64,000 nt of DNA from Candidatus Peregrinibacteria bacterium (GCA_016186205.1 JACPMA010000001.1:62001-126000), one strand, 5' to 3'. Shown: positions 1 through 7,744, numbered from the stretch's first letter. The notes: generated by a model not told the origin, from the letters alone. Made by a program: numbers and translations.

Positions 1-120
1 GCCATTCAGGGTCGCGCAAAAGGATTTGTGAAAAAGATTGAAGGGGATGTAACAAATGTTGTTGGGCTGCCTATTCTTACGCTCAAAAAAATCCTCCAGA
101 AATTGCATGCAGGGAAATAG
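1..120 (+). CDS. maf: Maf-like nucleotide pyrophosphatase, C-terminal 39 residues (partial)
   Basis: The window opens inside a plus-strand frame that ends at TAG 118-120. The tail reads AIQGRAKGFVKKIEGDVTNV followed by VGLPI, which matches the conserved C-terminus of Maf/YhdE proteins (family pattern: AIQG, then I-x-G-D, then NVVGLP). Maf proteins hydrolyse non-canonical or modified nucleoside triphosphates in the cytoplasm and are also linked to septum formation. The start and the catalytic N-terminal half lie outside the window. The next gene begins 20 bases later on the same strand. Confidence 0.8.
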   Translation, partial: AIQGRAKGFVKKIEGDVTNVVGLPILTLKKILQKLHAGK

Positions 121-140
121 TTTGATATGCTTATTTTACT

Positions 141-641
141 ATGGCGCGTGGAGGAAAATTCGGATGGTTTCTCGGCCTGATTTTCGGGACTCTTTTTGGC
201 GTGCTGTTTGCTCCGCGCAAAGGAAAAGAGCTTCGTGCAAAAATCAAAGATGATCGAAAGAAGGGGAGGCTCGGAATCGCGCCTCTGCAGGATGACTTAA
301 AACATCTCGGCCAGCAGCTTGCTTCGCTTGCGCGGCAGTTTTATGAATCGGATACGGTTCAAGACATTGTCGTTGCCGGACGCAAAAAAGTAAAAAGTTT
401 GTCCAAAGATTTTGTAGGCGAAGTGCATGATTTTCATTACAACCGCATTCATCCGCTTCAGGATGAGGTGAAAGCAAAGGTGCATTTTATTAAAGGAAAA
501 ATGGAAGGCGGAAAGCGGGCGATCAATAAAGCGCACCGGAAGCTGAATGAATTTGCAAAAAAAGCGAAAACCAGCGCGAGGATCGGGAAACGCGCTGCAA
601 AAGAAATAAAGCATGTGATGAAAAAGAAGCATGCGTCGTAA
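141..641 (+). CDS. YtxH-domain membrane-anchored protein
   Basis: This is a 166-residue protein. One hydrophobic, Gly/Phe-rich segment at about residues 6-24 is followed at once by APRKGKELR, the arrangement typical of YtxH (small Gram-positive and CPR envelope proteins of unclear function). The rest is highly basic and helical, probably a cytoplasmic coiled coil. ATG 141 is chosen because the membrane segment begins six residues later. The 3' end overlaps the next gene by 11 bases, so the two are probably translated together. The domain call is good; the function is unknown. Confidence 0.65.
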   Translation: MARGGKFGWFLGLIFGTLFGVLFAPRKGKELRAKIKDDRKKGRLGIAPLQDDLKHLGQQLASLARQFYESDTVQDIVVAGRKKVKSLSKDFVGEVHDFHYNRIHPLQDEVKAKVHFIKGKMEGGKRAINKAHRKLNEFAKKAKTSARIGKRAAKEIKHVMKKKHAS

Positions 642-1320
642 ATCTGGCAAAAAATTGATTTTGCTCGGGCCCGACGGAAGTTTTTCGAGCATGGCTGCCG
701 ATCGTTTGGGAAAGGAATATCAGCGTCGATATGTCGGTTCTTTTAGCGCGCTCTTTTATGAAGTGCGCGGAGATTCTTTTGGTCTTATTCCAATAATGAA
801 TAAAATCGTTGGTCCCATAAAGATGGCAGTGAAATTTTTGAAGAAAAAACGCTACCTAGCGGTGCGAAAATTTCGCATACCGATTCGGATGGCGCTTGTT
901 GTTAGACGAAGAGTTGCGTTGAATGAAATTCAGCGTGTTTATGCTCCATTAATCGTCAAAAAGCAGTGCAGAATTTTTATAAAGAAATACCTACCTGCCG
1001 CTGCTTTTTATACAGATTTCGCATCCAGCAGTTTAGCGTTCAAAAAAATTGTTCAGCTTAAACGAGAGAAGGCTTATTGTTCAGCTGCAATCGGTTCAGA
1101 AAAAGCCGCAAAAATCTTCAAATTACACGTCCTTGCGCGTAATATTCAGGATGATCCGCATGATTGGACGGAATTTGTTCTTTTTCAAAAACGTAGAATA
1201 TTTTTAGAGCAAGGTTTGCGAAAAGAGCCGAGGGGCGGGTCTCGTGGGTTCCCGCTCCGAGGCGGACTAAGGAAAAGGGGCGCGAGTCCCAGCCCTTCAC
1301 GAAGGGCTGGGCGAGCGTAA
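631..1320 (+). CDS. Prephenate dehydratase-like protein, degenerate and with a rearranged C-terminus
   Basis: The frame codes for 229 residues. LGPDGSFSSMA near the N-terminus, a stretch around AAIGSEKAAKIF and a motif DDPHDWTEFVLF line up with the prephenate dehydratase domain, which makes phenylpyruvate from prephenate. Key positions look changed. The usual PIEN-S/T motif is PIMNK here, and the catalytic TRF is TEF, so normal activity is doubtful. After the DWTEFVLF motif the last 40 or so residues are Arg/Gly/Ser-rich and are encoded by hairpin DNA. A second copy of the DWTEFVLF coding sequence lies in another frame just past the stop. I read this as a gene whose 3' end was interrupted by a repeat insertion. 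Related ACT-less regulatory proteins are an alternative. Confidence 0.55.
   Translation: MRRKSGKKLILLGPDGSFSSMAADRLGKEYQRRYVGSFSALFYEVRGDSFGLIPIMNKIVGPIKMAVKFLKKKRYLAVRKFRIPIRMALVVRRRVALNEIQRVYAPLIVKKQCRIFIKKYLPAAAFYTDFASSSLAFKKIVQLKREKAYCSAAIGSEKAAKIFKLHVLARNIQDDPHDWTEFVLFQKRRIFLEQGLRKEPRGGSRGFPLRGGLRKRGASPSPSRRAGRA
1288..1311. repeat. Perfect hairpin inside the broken 3' end of the prephenate dehydratase-like gene
   Basis: Two 11-base arms (CCCAGCCCTTC / GAAGGGCTGGG) with a 2-base centre form a strong inverted repeat. A second hairpin with arms GGAAAAC/GTTTTCC follows at about 1325-1342. Both lie between the two copies of the DWTEFVLF coding sequence, and neither has a T-run that would make a normal terminator. 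Confidence 0.7.
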
Positions 1321-1352
1321 GTGGGGGAAAACGTAGTTTTCCACCAGATAAA

Positions 1353-1377
1353 GACTGGACGGAGTTTGTTTTATTTA
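1353..1377 (+). pseudogene. Duplicated 3' fragment of the prephenate dehydratase-like gene
   Basis: The bases here repeat 1162-1185 with 20 of 24 identical by my count. In their own frame they code for DWTEFVLF again, followed by a short basic tail and a stop. The frame differs from that of the 631-1320 gene, so this piece is not translated from it. It may be the original gene end left behind after an insertion, or a remnant of a diverged paralog. Confidence 0.55.
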
Positions 1378-1887
1378 CAGCGAAAAGAAAAAGAGCGAAG
1401 CGGCGTTGAATGTATAAAAAAGAAAAATGATCACAGCGAGCAGCCCGATTATTTTTTGATATTTTTCTAAACCAAGATCAAACAAAATAGTTTTAATGCG
1501 ATAAAGGCCGTGATATAGAGCAGCGATTATCAGTATAAAGAAATATCCGCGCAGAAGGAGCGAATCCAGTTTTATTGAAGCGTTACTTAAAATAGCCCAA
1601 AAATGAATCGGCAAAATGAAAGCTGACATGAGCGGTATCGGAAAGATTTTTACAGTTACCCAAAACCAAGTGATGGTGTGAAAAATGGCGGCAATAAGAC
1701 CAATCATGCTCGCAATGCGAAAGGTTGCTGTTTTCAGAAAGGTGAGCGTTGGATCAAAAATTGCCGATGTTAAAAAATAAATCGTCCAGCCGGCGATAAA
1801 AACTCCTGTGAGTTCGCGTAGGAAGTAGACAATTGAGGCCGAATTTCTCGTCCACCAGAATGACGATTGTTTTTGTTCAAGATTCAT
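1375..1887 (-). CDS. Fumarate reductase membrane anchor, FrdC and FrdD joined in one polypeptide
   Basis: This hydrophobic 170-residue protein ends the frd operon. The first part has WW near the N-terminus, FLRE and a helix ending FHTITWF, resembling FrdC (E. coli: LLHTKTWF). The second part has LYHGLYRIKTILFDL, resembling FrdD (CGLHRMHHAMHDL). Four to five membrane helices are visible. FrdC and FrdD are normally separate subunits that hold FrdAB at the membrane and carry the quinone site. ATG 1887 is preferred over the upstream TTG at 1914 because it lies 7 bases after the frdB stop and needs no overlap. The assignment rests on motifs and operon position. Confidence 0.75.
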   Translation of the reverse strand: MNLEQKQSSFWWTRNSASIVYFLRELTGVFIAGWTIYFLTSAIFDPTLTFLKTATFRIASMIGLIAAIFHTITWFWVTVKIFPIPLMSAFILPIHFWAILSNASIKLDSLLLRGYFFILIIAALYHGLYRIKTILFDLGLEKYQKIIGLLAVIIFLFYTFNAASLFFFSL

Positions 1888-1894
1888 AATGTTG

Positions 1895-2608
1895 TCATTG
1901 CAATGACGTGACAAGGCGGAGACTCCCCATAAGTTTTAGTCGTTGGAGCGCAAGCGCAGGATCAACGCGTTTCGGGCATGCATTTGAACATTCTCCGACA
2001 AAACTGCAATTCCAAACTCCTTTTTCGCCGATCACTGTGTCAAGCCGTTCTTTTTTTGATTCATCGCGATTATCCGCGTTGTACCGATACGCCAGTGCGC
2101 CTGCGGCCGGCCCGATGAAGTTTTTATCAAATCCATATACCGGACAAGCCGAGTAACAAAGCATGCATTTTATGCATTGGCTCGTTTGTTTCAGTTTTTC
2201 AAGCTGCGCCGGCGTCTGTTCGTATTCGCCTTCTTCAAGCGCTTTTTTCTTCATATGTTCCATATAAGGATTCACGCTCCGCATTTTTTCAAACGCATCG
2301 TCAATCTCCACAACAAGATCTTTTATCACAGGAAAATTTCGCAGCGGTTCGATTTTCACAGGCTGTTTCAAATTACCCAAATATGTCTGGCACATGAGTA
2401 CAGGTTTGCCGTTGACGACCGCCGCGCAACTTCCGCAAATGCCCATGCGGCACGACCAGCGATAGGTGAGGGTCGGATCCTGCTCGGCCTTAATGCAATT
2501 GAGGGCATCGAGGACCGTGATATCTTCCTGAAAACGGATTTCGTAAGTTTGATAAAATGACTGAGAAAGATATCGTTTCACTAATATTTGCGTTCCTGCG
2601 GCTGCCAT
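1895..2608 (-). CDS. frdB: Fumarate reductase iron-sulfur subunit
   Basis: The protein has 237 residues, the normal FrdB/SdhB size. The [2Fe-2S] ligands are in CRMGICGSC plus a following MC. The [4Fe-4S] and [3Fe-4S] ligands are in CIKCMLCYSACP and CSFVGECSNACP. The subunit passes electrons between the flavin of FrdA and the membrane quinone. ATG 2608 lies inside the last codons of frdA (28-base overlap), which suggests translational coupling. The cysteine pattern alone cannot separate fumarate reductase from succinate dehydrogenase; the FrdC/D-like anchor favours fumarate reductase. Confidence 0.9.
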   Translation of the reverse strand: MAAAGTQILVKRYLSQSFYQTYEIRFQEDITVLDALNCIKAEQDPTLTYRWSCRMGICGSCAAVVNGKPVLMCQTYLGNLKQPVKIEPLRNFPVIKDLVVEIDDAFEKMRSVNPYMEHMKKKALEEGEYEQTPAQLEKLKQTSQCIKCMLCYSACPVYGFDKNFIGPAAGALAYRYNADNRDESKKERLDTVIGEKGVWNCSFVGECSNACPKRVDPALALQRLKLMGSLRLVTSLQ

Positions 2609-4305
2609 TTTGTGATGGTTACGGGATGTTCTGTTGTTACCATACTCGTATCACCCTGAGCTTGTCGAAGGGTGAGATGTTTAAGAAATCGTTCATCGTC
2701 ACGGTTTGGAAAATCGCTTCGCATATGACTGCCGCGCGATTCTTCACGATTCAAAGCGCTTCGCAAAACCGCTTCAGCCACCAAAAGCATATTTTTGAGT
2801 TCGAGCGCTGACACAAATTCCGTGTTAAAAATAGGGGAGTGATCCACAAGGCCGATATTTTCTGCACGTTTCCGTAATTCAATGATTTTTTCGAGACCGG
2901 CTTGGATAGAGGATTTTTCACGTTCAATTCCCGCATGTTCTTCCATAGTTTTCTGCATAGATTCCCGCAGAACCGCCACGCGCTCCGAGCCTTCATGCGA
3001 GAGGAATTTTTTGATGCGAGCTTCTTCTTGCGCGATTTCATCTTTCGATAGGTTAATGGCGACAGAATTATTTTCGGCATACTCCGCAACCATTTCGCCA
3101 GCGACCCTACCGAACACAAGACATTCTGCGAGAGAATTTGAGCCAAGTCGATTCGCGCCGTTTATCGTTACGCATGCGGTTTCTCCAGCTGCAAAAAGGC
3201 CGGAAAGCGAAGTTTCAGCTCGCAAATTCGTAGCTACACCGCCCATAAAGTAATGCGCGACCGGCCGCACAGGAATCGGTTCATGCACAGGATCAACGCC
3301 TTCAAAATCTTTCGCCACTTCGCGCACGAGCGGAAGTTTTTCATCAATCAATTTTTCTCCGAGATGTCGTATGTCGAGATGTACATAGGCTCCATGTGGT
3401 CCCTCAAAACCTCTGCCGGCTTTTATTTCACTCATAATGGCGCGTGAAATGATGTCGCGCGGTCCAAGTTCCATTTTTGTTGGCAGATAATTTTTCATGA
3501 ACCGCTCGCCATTTTTGTTGAGCAGATAGCCGCCTTCGCCGCGAGCGCCTTCGGTGATCAAAATGCCTGTGCGCGGCAAACCGGTCGGATGGAACTGCAC
3601 GAATTCCATGTCTTTTAAAGGCACGCCGATTTCGTACGCGAGCGCCATGCCATCACCGGTTTTAATATTGGCATTAGTAGTAAATGAATAGATTTTTCCA
3701 GCGCCGCCGGTTGCAAGCAGGACAGCTTTTGCCTTGAATGCCGCGATTATTCCGCGCCGCAAATCCATAGCGATGAGTCCTGTAACTCGTGCGTCATCAC
3801 GAAGTAATTTGAGCACAAACCATTCATCAAATCGTCGGATATTTGCATATTTCAACGTGCGTTCAAAAAGCGTATGGAGCATATAAAATCCTGTTTTATC
3901 AGCGGCAAAAACTGTGCGCTTCACGCTCATTCCGCCAAACGCTCGCACAGCAACTTTGCCATTTTCCTCGCGGCTCCACGGACATCCCCAGTGTTCCATT
4001 TGAATGATTTCCCGCGGAGCTTCTTTTACAAAAAATTCCACGGCGTCTTGGTCTGCCAAAAAATCACTTCCGCGAATTGTGTCAAAGGCGTGCTGTTCAA
4101 GGCTGTCGCCATCATTCGCCGAAGTTTCGTTTGGCAAAACCCCGGCAATCCCGCCTTCAGCCGAAACCGTGTGGCTCCGTACAGGATAAACTTTTGAAAC
4201 AATCGCTATTTTTAGTTTCGGGTTTTTTTCAGCTGCTGCGATGGCTGCGCGAAGTCCTGCTCCACCCCCGCCCACTATGAGAATATCTGATTCAATAATC
4301 TCCAC
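2581..4305 (-). CDS. frdA: Fumarate reductase flavoprotein subunit
   Basis: The 574-residue protein has an FAD dinucleotide-binding motif at its N-terminus (VGGGGAGLRAAIAA), then RSHTVSAEGG, the family His-containing stretch. HPTGLPRTGILITEGARGEGG and the Arg-containing RPVAHYFMGG form the dicarboxylate site. It reduces fumarate to succinate on the cytoplasmic face. The start is GTG 4305, with a possible minus-strand -10 (TATGAT, 4318-4323). The C-terminal tail carries LTLRQAQGD, encoded by a mobile palindromic repeat (2651-2675) rather than by family sequence. First gene of frdA-frdB-frdCD. Confidence 0.9.
   Translation of the reverse strand: MEIIESDILIVGGGGAGLRAAIAAAEKNPKLKIAIVSKVYPVRSHTVSAEGGIAGVLPNETSANDGDSLEQHAFDTIRGSDFLADQDAVEFFVKEAPREIIQMEHWGCPWSREENGKVAVRAFGGMSVKRTVFAADKTGFYMLHTLFERTLKYANIRRFDEWFVLKLLRDDARVTGLIAMDLRRGIIAAFKAKAVLLATGGAGKIYSFTTNANIKTGDGMALAYEIGVPLKDMEFVQFHPTGLPRTGILITEGARGEGGYLLNKNGERFMKNYLPTKMELGPRDIISRAIMSEIKAGRGFEGPHGAYVHLDIRHLGEKLIDEKLPLVREVAKDFEGVDPVHEPIPVRPVAHYFMGGVATNLRAETSLSGLFAAGETACVTINGANRLGSNSLAECLVFGRVAGEMVAEYAENNSVAINLSKDEIAQEEARIKKFLSHEGSERVAVLRESMQKTMEEHAGIEREKSSIQAGLEKIIELRKRAENIGLVDHSPIFNTEFVSALELKNMLLVAEAVLRSALNREESRGSHMRSDFPNRDDERFLKHLTLRQAQGDTSMVTTEHPVTITKWQPQERKY
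2651..2675. repeat. Palindromic repeat embedded in frame in frdA
   Basis: The 25-base element begins TCACCCT and ends AGGGTGA, around CTTGTCGAAG. The same type of element is dispersed in many bacterial genomes and, when translated, gives peptides such as LRQAQGD. Here it is read as part of the FrdA C-terminus without breaking the frame. Confidence 0.7.
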
Positions 4306-4335
4306 ATGCGTGAGCGTATCATAAAATAATTGCGC

Positions 4336-4363
4336 TTAACAAAAGCATAATTTTTGGTATAAT
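4336..4363 (+). promoter_or_regulatory. Promoter placing the transcript start at the ATG (leaderless)
   Basis: A -35-like TTAACA (4336-4341), a 16-base spacer and a perfect TATAAT (4358-4363) precede ATG 4370. The expected transcription start, about 7 bases after the -10, falls on the A of the start codon. No Shine-Dalgarno sequence would be present on the mRNA. Confidence 0.65.
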
Positions 4364-4369
4364 TAAGGT

Positions 4370-4759
4370 ATGGGATTAAGAGTTCCAGGCGGCGGAGATA
4401 GCGCGGATGAATTTATTCCTCCAGGAGGTATAACGCTTCCGGAGCATCTTACGCCAGATAATTTAAGTCTATTGGGTCATCTTTTTGGTAATGCGCTTAC
4501 GCCGCTGCATACTGCTGCTCAAATTCTTGAGAGAGGAGGAGATATAGGTGTAGAGCTTGGGAACGCCGTGAGAAGTGCGCGGAAAGAAATTACGAGAACT
4601 GTTGATTTTTTATTAGAGCGATACGGAAGTGACATTGATGCGATTAGCGGTCTGCGACAATTTCTTATACAGTTTCGCCAGGATGTTAAGGATTTTCGAT
4701 GGCAGCAGGCTGTAGATGATTATCGTGCTGCATCTGCAAGATTTCATTTCAGTTGTTAA
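4370..4759 (+). CDS. Hypothetical 129-residue soluble protein
   Basis: I do not recognise a family. The N-terminus is Gly/Pro-rich (about residues 1-25). The rest is predicted helical, with no membrane segment or signal peptide. The gene stands alone between the divergent frdA and a convergent surface-protein gene. It has its own strong promoter starting at the ATG and a terminator hairpin overlapping its stop codon, so it is a real monocistronic unit. The high proportion of helix and charged residues would suit a small structural or binding protein, but that is only a guess. Confidence 0.6.
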   Translation: MGLRVPGGGDSADEFIPPGGITLPEHLTPDNLSLLGHLFGNALTPLHTAAQILERGGDIGVELGNAVRSARKEITRTVDFLLERYGSDIDAISGLRQFLIQFRQDVKDFRWQQAVDDYRAASARFHFSC

Positions 4760-4792
4760 AAAGAGCCCGCTACGTTTTAGCGAGCCCTTTTT
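4758..4792. terminator. Bidirectional Rho-independent terminator
   Basis: A 15-base-pair stem with two mismatches has a short loop and A/T runs on both sides (AAAAA at the left, TTTTT at the right). It starts at the stop codon of the 4370-4759 gene and lies 13 bases past the end of the convergent gene 4805-6910, so it can serve both. Confidence 0.75.
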
Positions 4793-4804
4793 AGATTTAT
4801 TTGT

Positions 4805-6910
4805 TTATTTTTGTTTCTTGCGGCGTCTTCGAAGCATGTAATACAAGCCGTTTACGCCGGCGATTGCGAATGGATAAATCAGTATGCCAGGACCTGTACT
4901 GCCTTGGATGTAAGCGCCATGGGCTCGTCTTGTTGCTTCCGTGGCCGAACCGGCAGCAACTCCGCTTTTACCTGCTGTTCCAGCTGTAGCCGTTGATGCA
5001 CTTGCCCCTGTTGCGCCACCTGCTGGTTGTGTTTGTCCTTGAGATGCCGCGGAACCGCTTGTTGCCGGAAGCGCATAATCAATAGCAGAAACTGTTTGAC
5101 CGGCTGGTTTTGATTTTTTCTTTTGAGCTTCTTTTTCAGCTTCTTTTGGAGTTACTACTGCGACAACAGCAGGTTCTTGCGAAGCTGGCGCAGGTGCTGC
5201 AGGAGCAGGTGCTGCAGGAGCCGGAGCAGGAGTTGCCGGAGCCGCCGGCGCTGATACTGCAGCTACATTTTGTTGGTTGAGTGTAGTCGTAAGAGCTGCA
5301 ATTTGTTGGGTTAATGCGGCGATCTGAGCGTCATTATTATTGTTTGACTGATTATTTGCCTGCGCTGAAGAAAGTTGTTGCTGAAGAGCGGCAATTTGAT
5401 TTCTCATATTATTCAGATCTGCCTCTGCGCGCGCGCGTGCCTCTGCTTCCGCGCGAACACGAGCTTCCGATTCTGCGCGACCCCTTGCTTCAGCTTCTTC
5501 ACGGCCGCGTCGCTCATTTTCTTCGCGCTCCGCTTTTTTATCTTTGCATTTTTTATCGCCAGGAACCCATTCCCAATCGTTCTGATTTTCTTTTACTTTT
5601 GGCTCGCAGTCTTTTTTTGCATTGCGATATGTATTGAGTTCTTCTAAAGACCCGAATTCCAAATCATCATGCCTGCATCGTCCATTTTGAAGAGGTATGC
5701 CGCATTCGTTTTCAAATTCCGCATTCGGATCAGGAAGTTGCGGTTCGCTGCAGCGGGAGGTATTTTCTTCCCAAGTCCACTGTTTATTTTTGCAGACATC
5801 TTTTGCTTCCTTTTTAAGGGCGTCGAAACTGTTATATGATGCGCCATTAAATTCACAAACGGTTTCTCCATTTTCTTGCTTAATCGCAGCGTTCAGATTG
5901 GCTAATCCATTGCATAGATCTGTTAATTGTTGAGCAGCCCGACCTGCTGCCGCGTTTTGTCTATTGTTCCGTTCTGTAATTTGTGCAGGTAATGTTTCGC
6001 GATTAGCAAATTCTATAATAATATCGAATCCGAGATTGCACGTTTTGTTATTTGGGTCGTATCTTCCTGACGCAGCTCTACAAGCAGCGCTGAAGGCTGC
6101 TTCGTCCGCAGCGCGATTTCTTTCTGCTTCAATTCTTTCCCCTGTCACTCTTGCTTGTTCAGCTTCCGCTCTTCCTTGAGCTGCTACCGCTGCATTCCGG
6201 GCAGCCCCTGCTTCTGTAGCCGCTGCTTCTGCTTCTTCAGCGCTGCGCGCAATTGTTGCTCTTAAATTTGCCTGACTTGCAGTAGTCGCAGATTCTCTAG
6301 CAACTTGTGCAGCATTTCTTGCCTCTGGGGTATCAGCTATTTGAGCTGCGTCTTCTGCAGCTTTTGCTGCTTGATCAGCTTCGCGTGCAGCTGCTTTAGC
6401 ACGATTTTGAGCTGCTGTAATGGCCTGTTGATCTTGTTGACCGCCGCCACCACCTCCGCCACCACCTCCACCACCAGGTAGCATGCCACCTCCTCCGCCT
6501 GGCAGTTCTTCTACACCGCCACTGCCGGCAGATGCTTCGCATTGTCCTATATCGCTATTCCATCTACATAAACCATCAGGCGCTCTTCTACATAGTTTTT
6601 CATTATTTATTCGGGCGCAATTTGCTGCATTGCCGCCACCCACACCGCCTCCGCCACTGCGGCCCGGATAGAGTGTTGATTTTCCGTAAAATACAGCCGC
6701 GCCTATGCCAATGAGAATAACTCCGAGCGCAACAAACATCCACGGTTTAAGTTTTTTCGGCGCTTGAGGAGCAGGTGAATTTTCAGGCGTGCTTCCGCCA
6801 AGCAAAACCGGTTGCGAAGGCTGCGATGGCTGTGACGGCTGTGGAGGTTGCGAAGGCTGTGGTGCTTGCGGAGTAATTCCTTGACCAAGAGCTTGCGTAA
6901 TTTGATCCAT
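4805..6910 (-). CDS. Large membrane-anchored surface protein with Gly tract, Cys-rich modules and coiled coil
   Basis: The protein has 701 residues. In order: a Pro/Gln/Ser-rich cytoplasmic start (1-55), one membrane helix (about 57-77) followed by KSTLYPG, a Gly-rich linker and a first Cys cluster. Then come a run of Gly residues (about 145-158), an Ala-rich coiled coil (about 165-270), several further Cys pairs, a charged coiled coil rich in AEAEARARAE, an Ala/Pro stretch and a C-terminal STGPG motif. A membrane helix and a basic tail (RRRRKK) end the protein. Both ends are therefore membrane-associated. The KSTLYPG and TGP features recur in the 7780-10746 protein. A role in the cell envelope is inferred; no enzyme domain is visible. 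Confidence 0.65.
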   Translation of the reverse strand: MDQITQALGQGITPQAPQPSQPPQPSQPSQPSQPVLLGGSTPENSPAPQAPKKLKPWMFVALGVILIGIGAAVFYGKSTLYPGRSGGGGVGGGNAANCARINNEKLCRRAPDGLCRWNSDIGQCEASAGSGGVEELPGGGGGMLPGGGGGGGGGGGGQQDQQAITAAQNRAKAAAREADQAAKAAEDAAQIADTPEARNAAQVARESATTASQANLRATIARSAEEAEAAATEAGAARNAAVAAQGRAEAEQARVTGERIEAERNRAADEAAFSAACRAASGRYDPNNKTCNLGFDIIIEFANRETLPAQITERNNRQNAAAGRAAQQLTDLCNGLANLNAAIKQENGETVCEFNGASYNSFDALKKEAKDVCKNKQWTWEENTSRCSEPQLPDPNAEFENECGIPLQNGRCRHDDLEFGSLEELNTYRNAKKDCEPKVKENQNDWEWVPGDKKCKDKKAEREENERRGREEAEARGRAESEARVRAEAEARARAEADLNNMRNQIAALQQQLSSAQANNQSNNNNDAQIAALTQQIAALTTTLNQQNVAAVSAPAAPATPAPAPAAPAPAAPAPASQEPAVVAVVTPKEAEKEAQKKKSKPAGQTVSAIDYALPATSGSAASQGQTQPAGGATGASASTATAGTAGKSGVAAGSATEATRRAHGAYIQGSTGPGILIYPFAIAGVNGLYYMLRRRRKKQK

Positions 6911-6946
6911 ATTGTTTTAGTTATTTATATTAATTTTTATCTATCT

Positions 6947-6976
6947 ATTATAGCATATAAAATAAATATAAGTCAA
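6947..6976 (-). promoter_or_regulatory. Promoter of the 701-residue surface protein
   Basis: Reading the minus strand: TTGACT (6976-6971), an 18-base spacer and TATAAT (6952-6947). The start codon is at 6910, giving a leader of about 30 bases, longer than at most promoters in this window. Confidence 0.65.
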
Positions 6977-7026
6977 ATAGTTGGCATACTGTCAACTTTG
7001 GGATTAAATTATCAAATCTACTCTGT

Positions 7027-7050
7027 AAATTTCTCCCCAGGGAGAAATTT
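7027..7050. repeat. 24-base near-perfect palindrome upstream of the surface-protein promoter
   Basis: The 11-base arms AAATTTCTCCC and GGGAGAAATTT are separated by two bases. The loop is too tight for a stable RNA hairpin, so a protein-binding site or a DNA cruciform is more likely. It lies between the vapBC terminator and the promoter at 6947-6976. Confidence 0.5.
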
Positions 7051-7056
7051 AATCCG

Positions 7057-7084
7057 AAAAAGTGTGTACGTGCGGGCACACTTT
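7057..7084 (-). terminator. Terminator after vapBC
   Basis: Read on the minus strand, 8-base arms AAAGTGTG/CACACTTT enclose a 10-base loop and run into a T-stretch. The element lies 20 bases beyond the vapC stop codon. Confidence 0.6.
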
Positions 7085-7103
7085 AAACAGCCTTTGATGC
7101 TTT

Positions 7104-7481
7104 TCATCCAGATTTCGCAAAATATTTTACCCGCGGCAGTCCTTTAAAATCTGAATCCAGAGTCCATAGCGTAGCATCGTATTTTTGGGAGGTTGCCAAA
7201 ATGACGCTGTCTGCAAAAGGGAGTTTTGTATGCATGCTAACTGCGCCGGCGCTTAACGCGATGTCTAGATCGAGATCGATGATTTTTCCGAGCTTCATGT
7301 GGGCGACAATTTTGAGAGCTGTTTCTTCGTTTTTCTCGATGAGGATTTTTTTAAAAACTTCGTAGAGAATGACGGTTGGCACCATGAGCGATTTTGTATT
7401 TTCAATGATGCGGGAAAAACGTTCGCCGTGTTTTGTGCCGGCAAAAAATTCGAGCCACGCAGAAGAATCTACGATATTCAT
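7104..7481 (-). CDS. vapC: PIN-domain toxin (VapC-like RNase)
   Basis: This 125-residue PIN domain starts MNIVDSSAW (Asp5). It contains PTVILYEVF with a central Glu, FADSVILAT with the third acidic residue and LDSDFKG with the fourth. These acidic residues bind metal in the PIN ribonuclease site. VapC toxins cut specific RNAs, often tRNA, when not held by VapB. ATG 7481 overlaps the vapB stop by 4 bases (ATGA), the usual coupled toxin-antitoxin layout. The gene is intact, so the module may be active. Confidence 0.88.
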   Translation of the reverse strand: MNIVDSSAWLEFFAGTKHGERFSRIIENTKSLMVPTVILYEVFKKILIEKNEETALKIVAHMKLGKIIDLDLDIALSAGAVSMHTKLPFADSVILATSQKYDATLWTLDSDFKGLPRVKYFAKSG

Positions 7482-7684
7482 AAACGATCTTTTTCCCGTT
7501 TTACGGTCGTATCCATTCCTTTTAGACTTCCTTTTAGAGCCGAAAGCGATTGAAGGGGAATAAGTTGAATTCGCTCGGCATATGCCACGACCTCGAATTT
7601 CATGCCGGAGGAGAGATCCAGTTCTTCACGGATCTCTTTCGGAAGGACTATCTGGAATTTCGGAGAAAGCGTTACGGTTGTCAT
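7478..7684 (-). CDS. vapB: AbrB/SpoVT-type antitoxin (VapB-like)
   Basis: This 68-residue protein has an N-terminal swapped-hairpin AbrB domain (VTLSPKFQIVLPKEIREELDL) and a basic, less ordered C-terminal tail that would wrap the toxin. Such antitoxins neutralise the partner and bind their own promoter. Two identical 10-base boxes flank and enter the promoter just upstream, consistent with autoregulation. It is the first gene of the two-gene unit with vapC. Confidence 0.85.
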   Translation of the reverse strand: MTTVTLSPKFQIVLPKEIREELDLSSGMKFEVVAYAERIQLIPLQSLSALKGSLKGMDTTVKREKDRL

Positions 7685-7694
7685 ACGATTTTAT

Positions 7695-7744
7695 TATCGA
7701 TATATATCAAGTAAAATTATACCGCTATCGATATAATTTTGCAA
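7695..7744 (-). promoter_or_regulatory. vapBC promoter with paired operator boxes
   Basis: On the minus strand, TTGCAA (7744-7739), a 17-base spacer and TATAAT (7721-7716) form the promoter. The box TATCGATATA occurs twice on the plus strand, at 7695-7704 and 7726-7735, with starts 31 bases apart (about three helical turns). One copy is in the spacer and one is between the -10 and the start codon. This is a natural antitoxin-binding arrangement. Confidence 0.65.
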
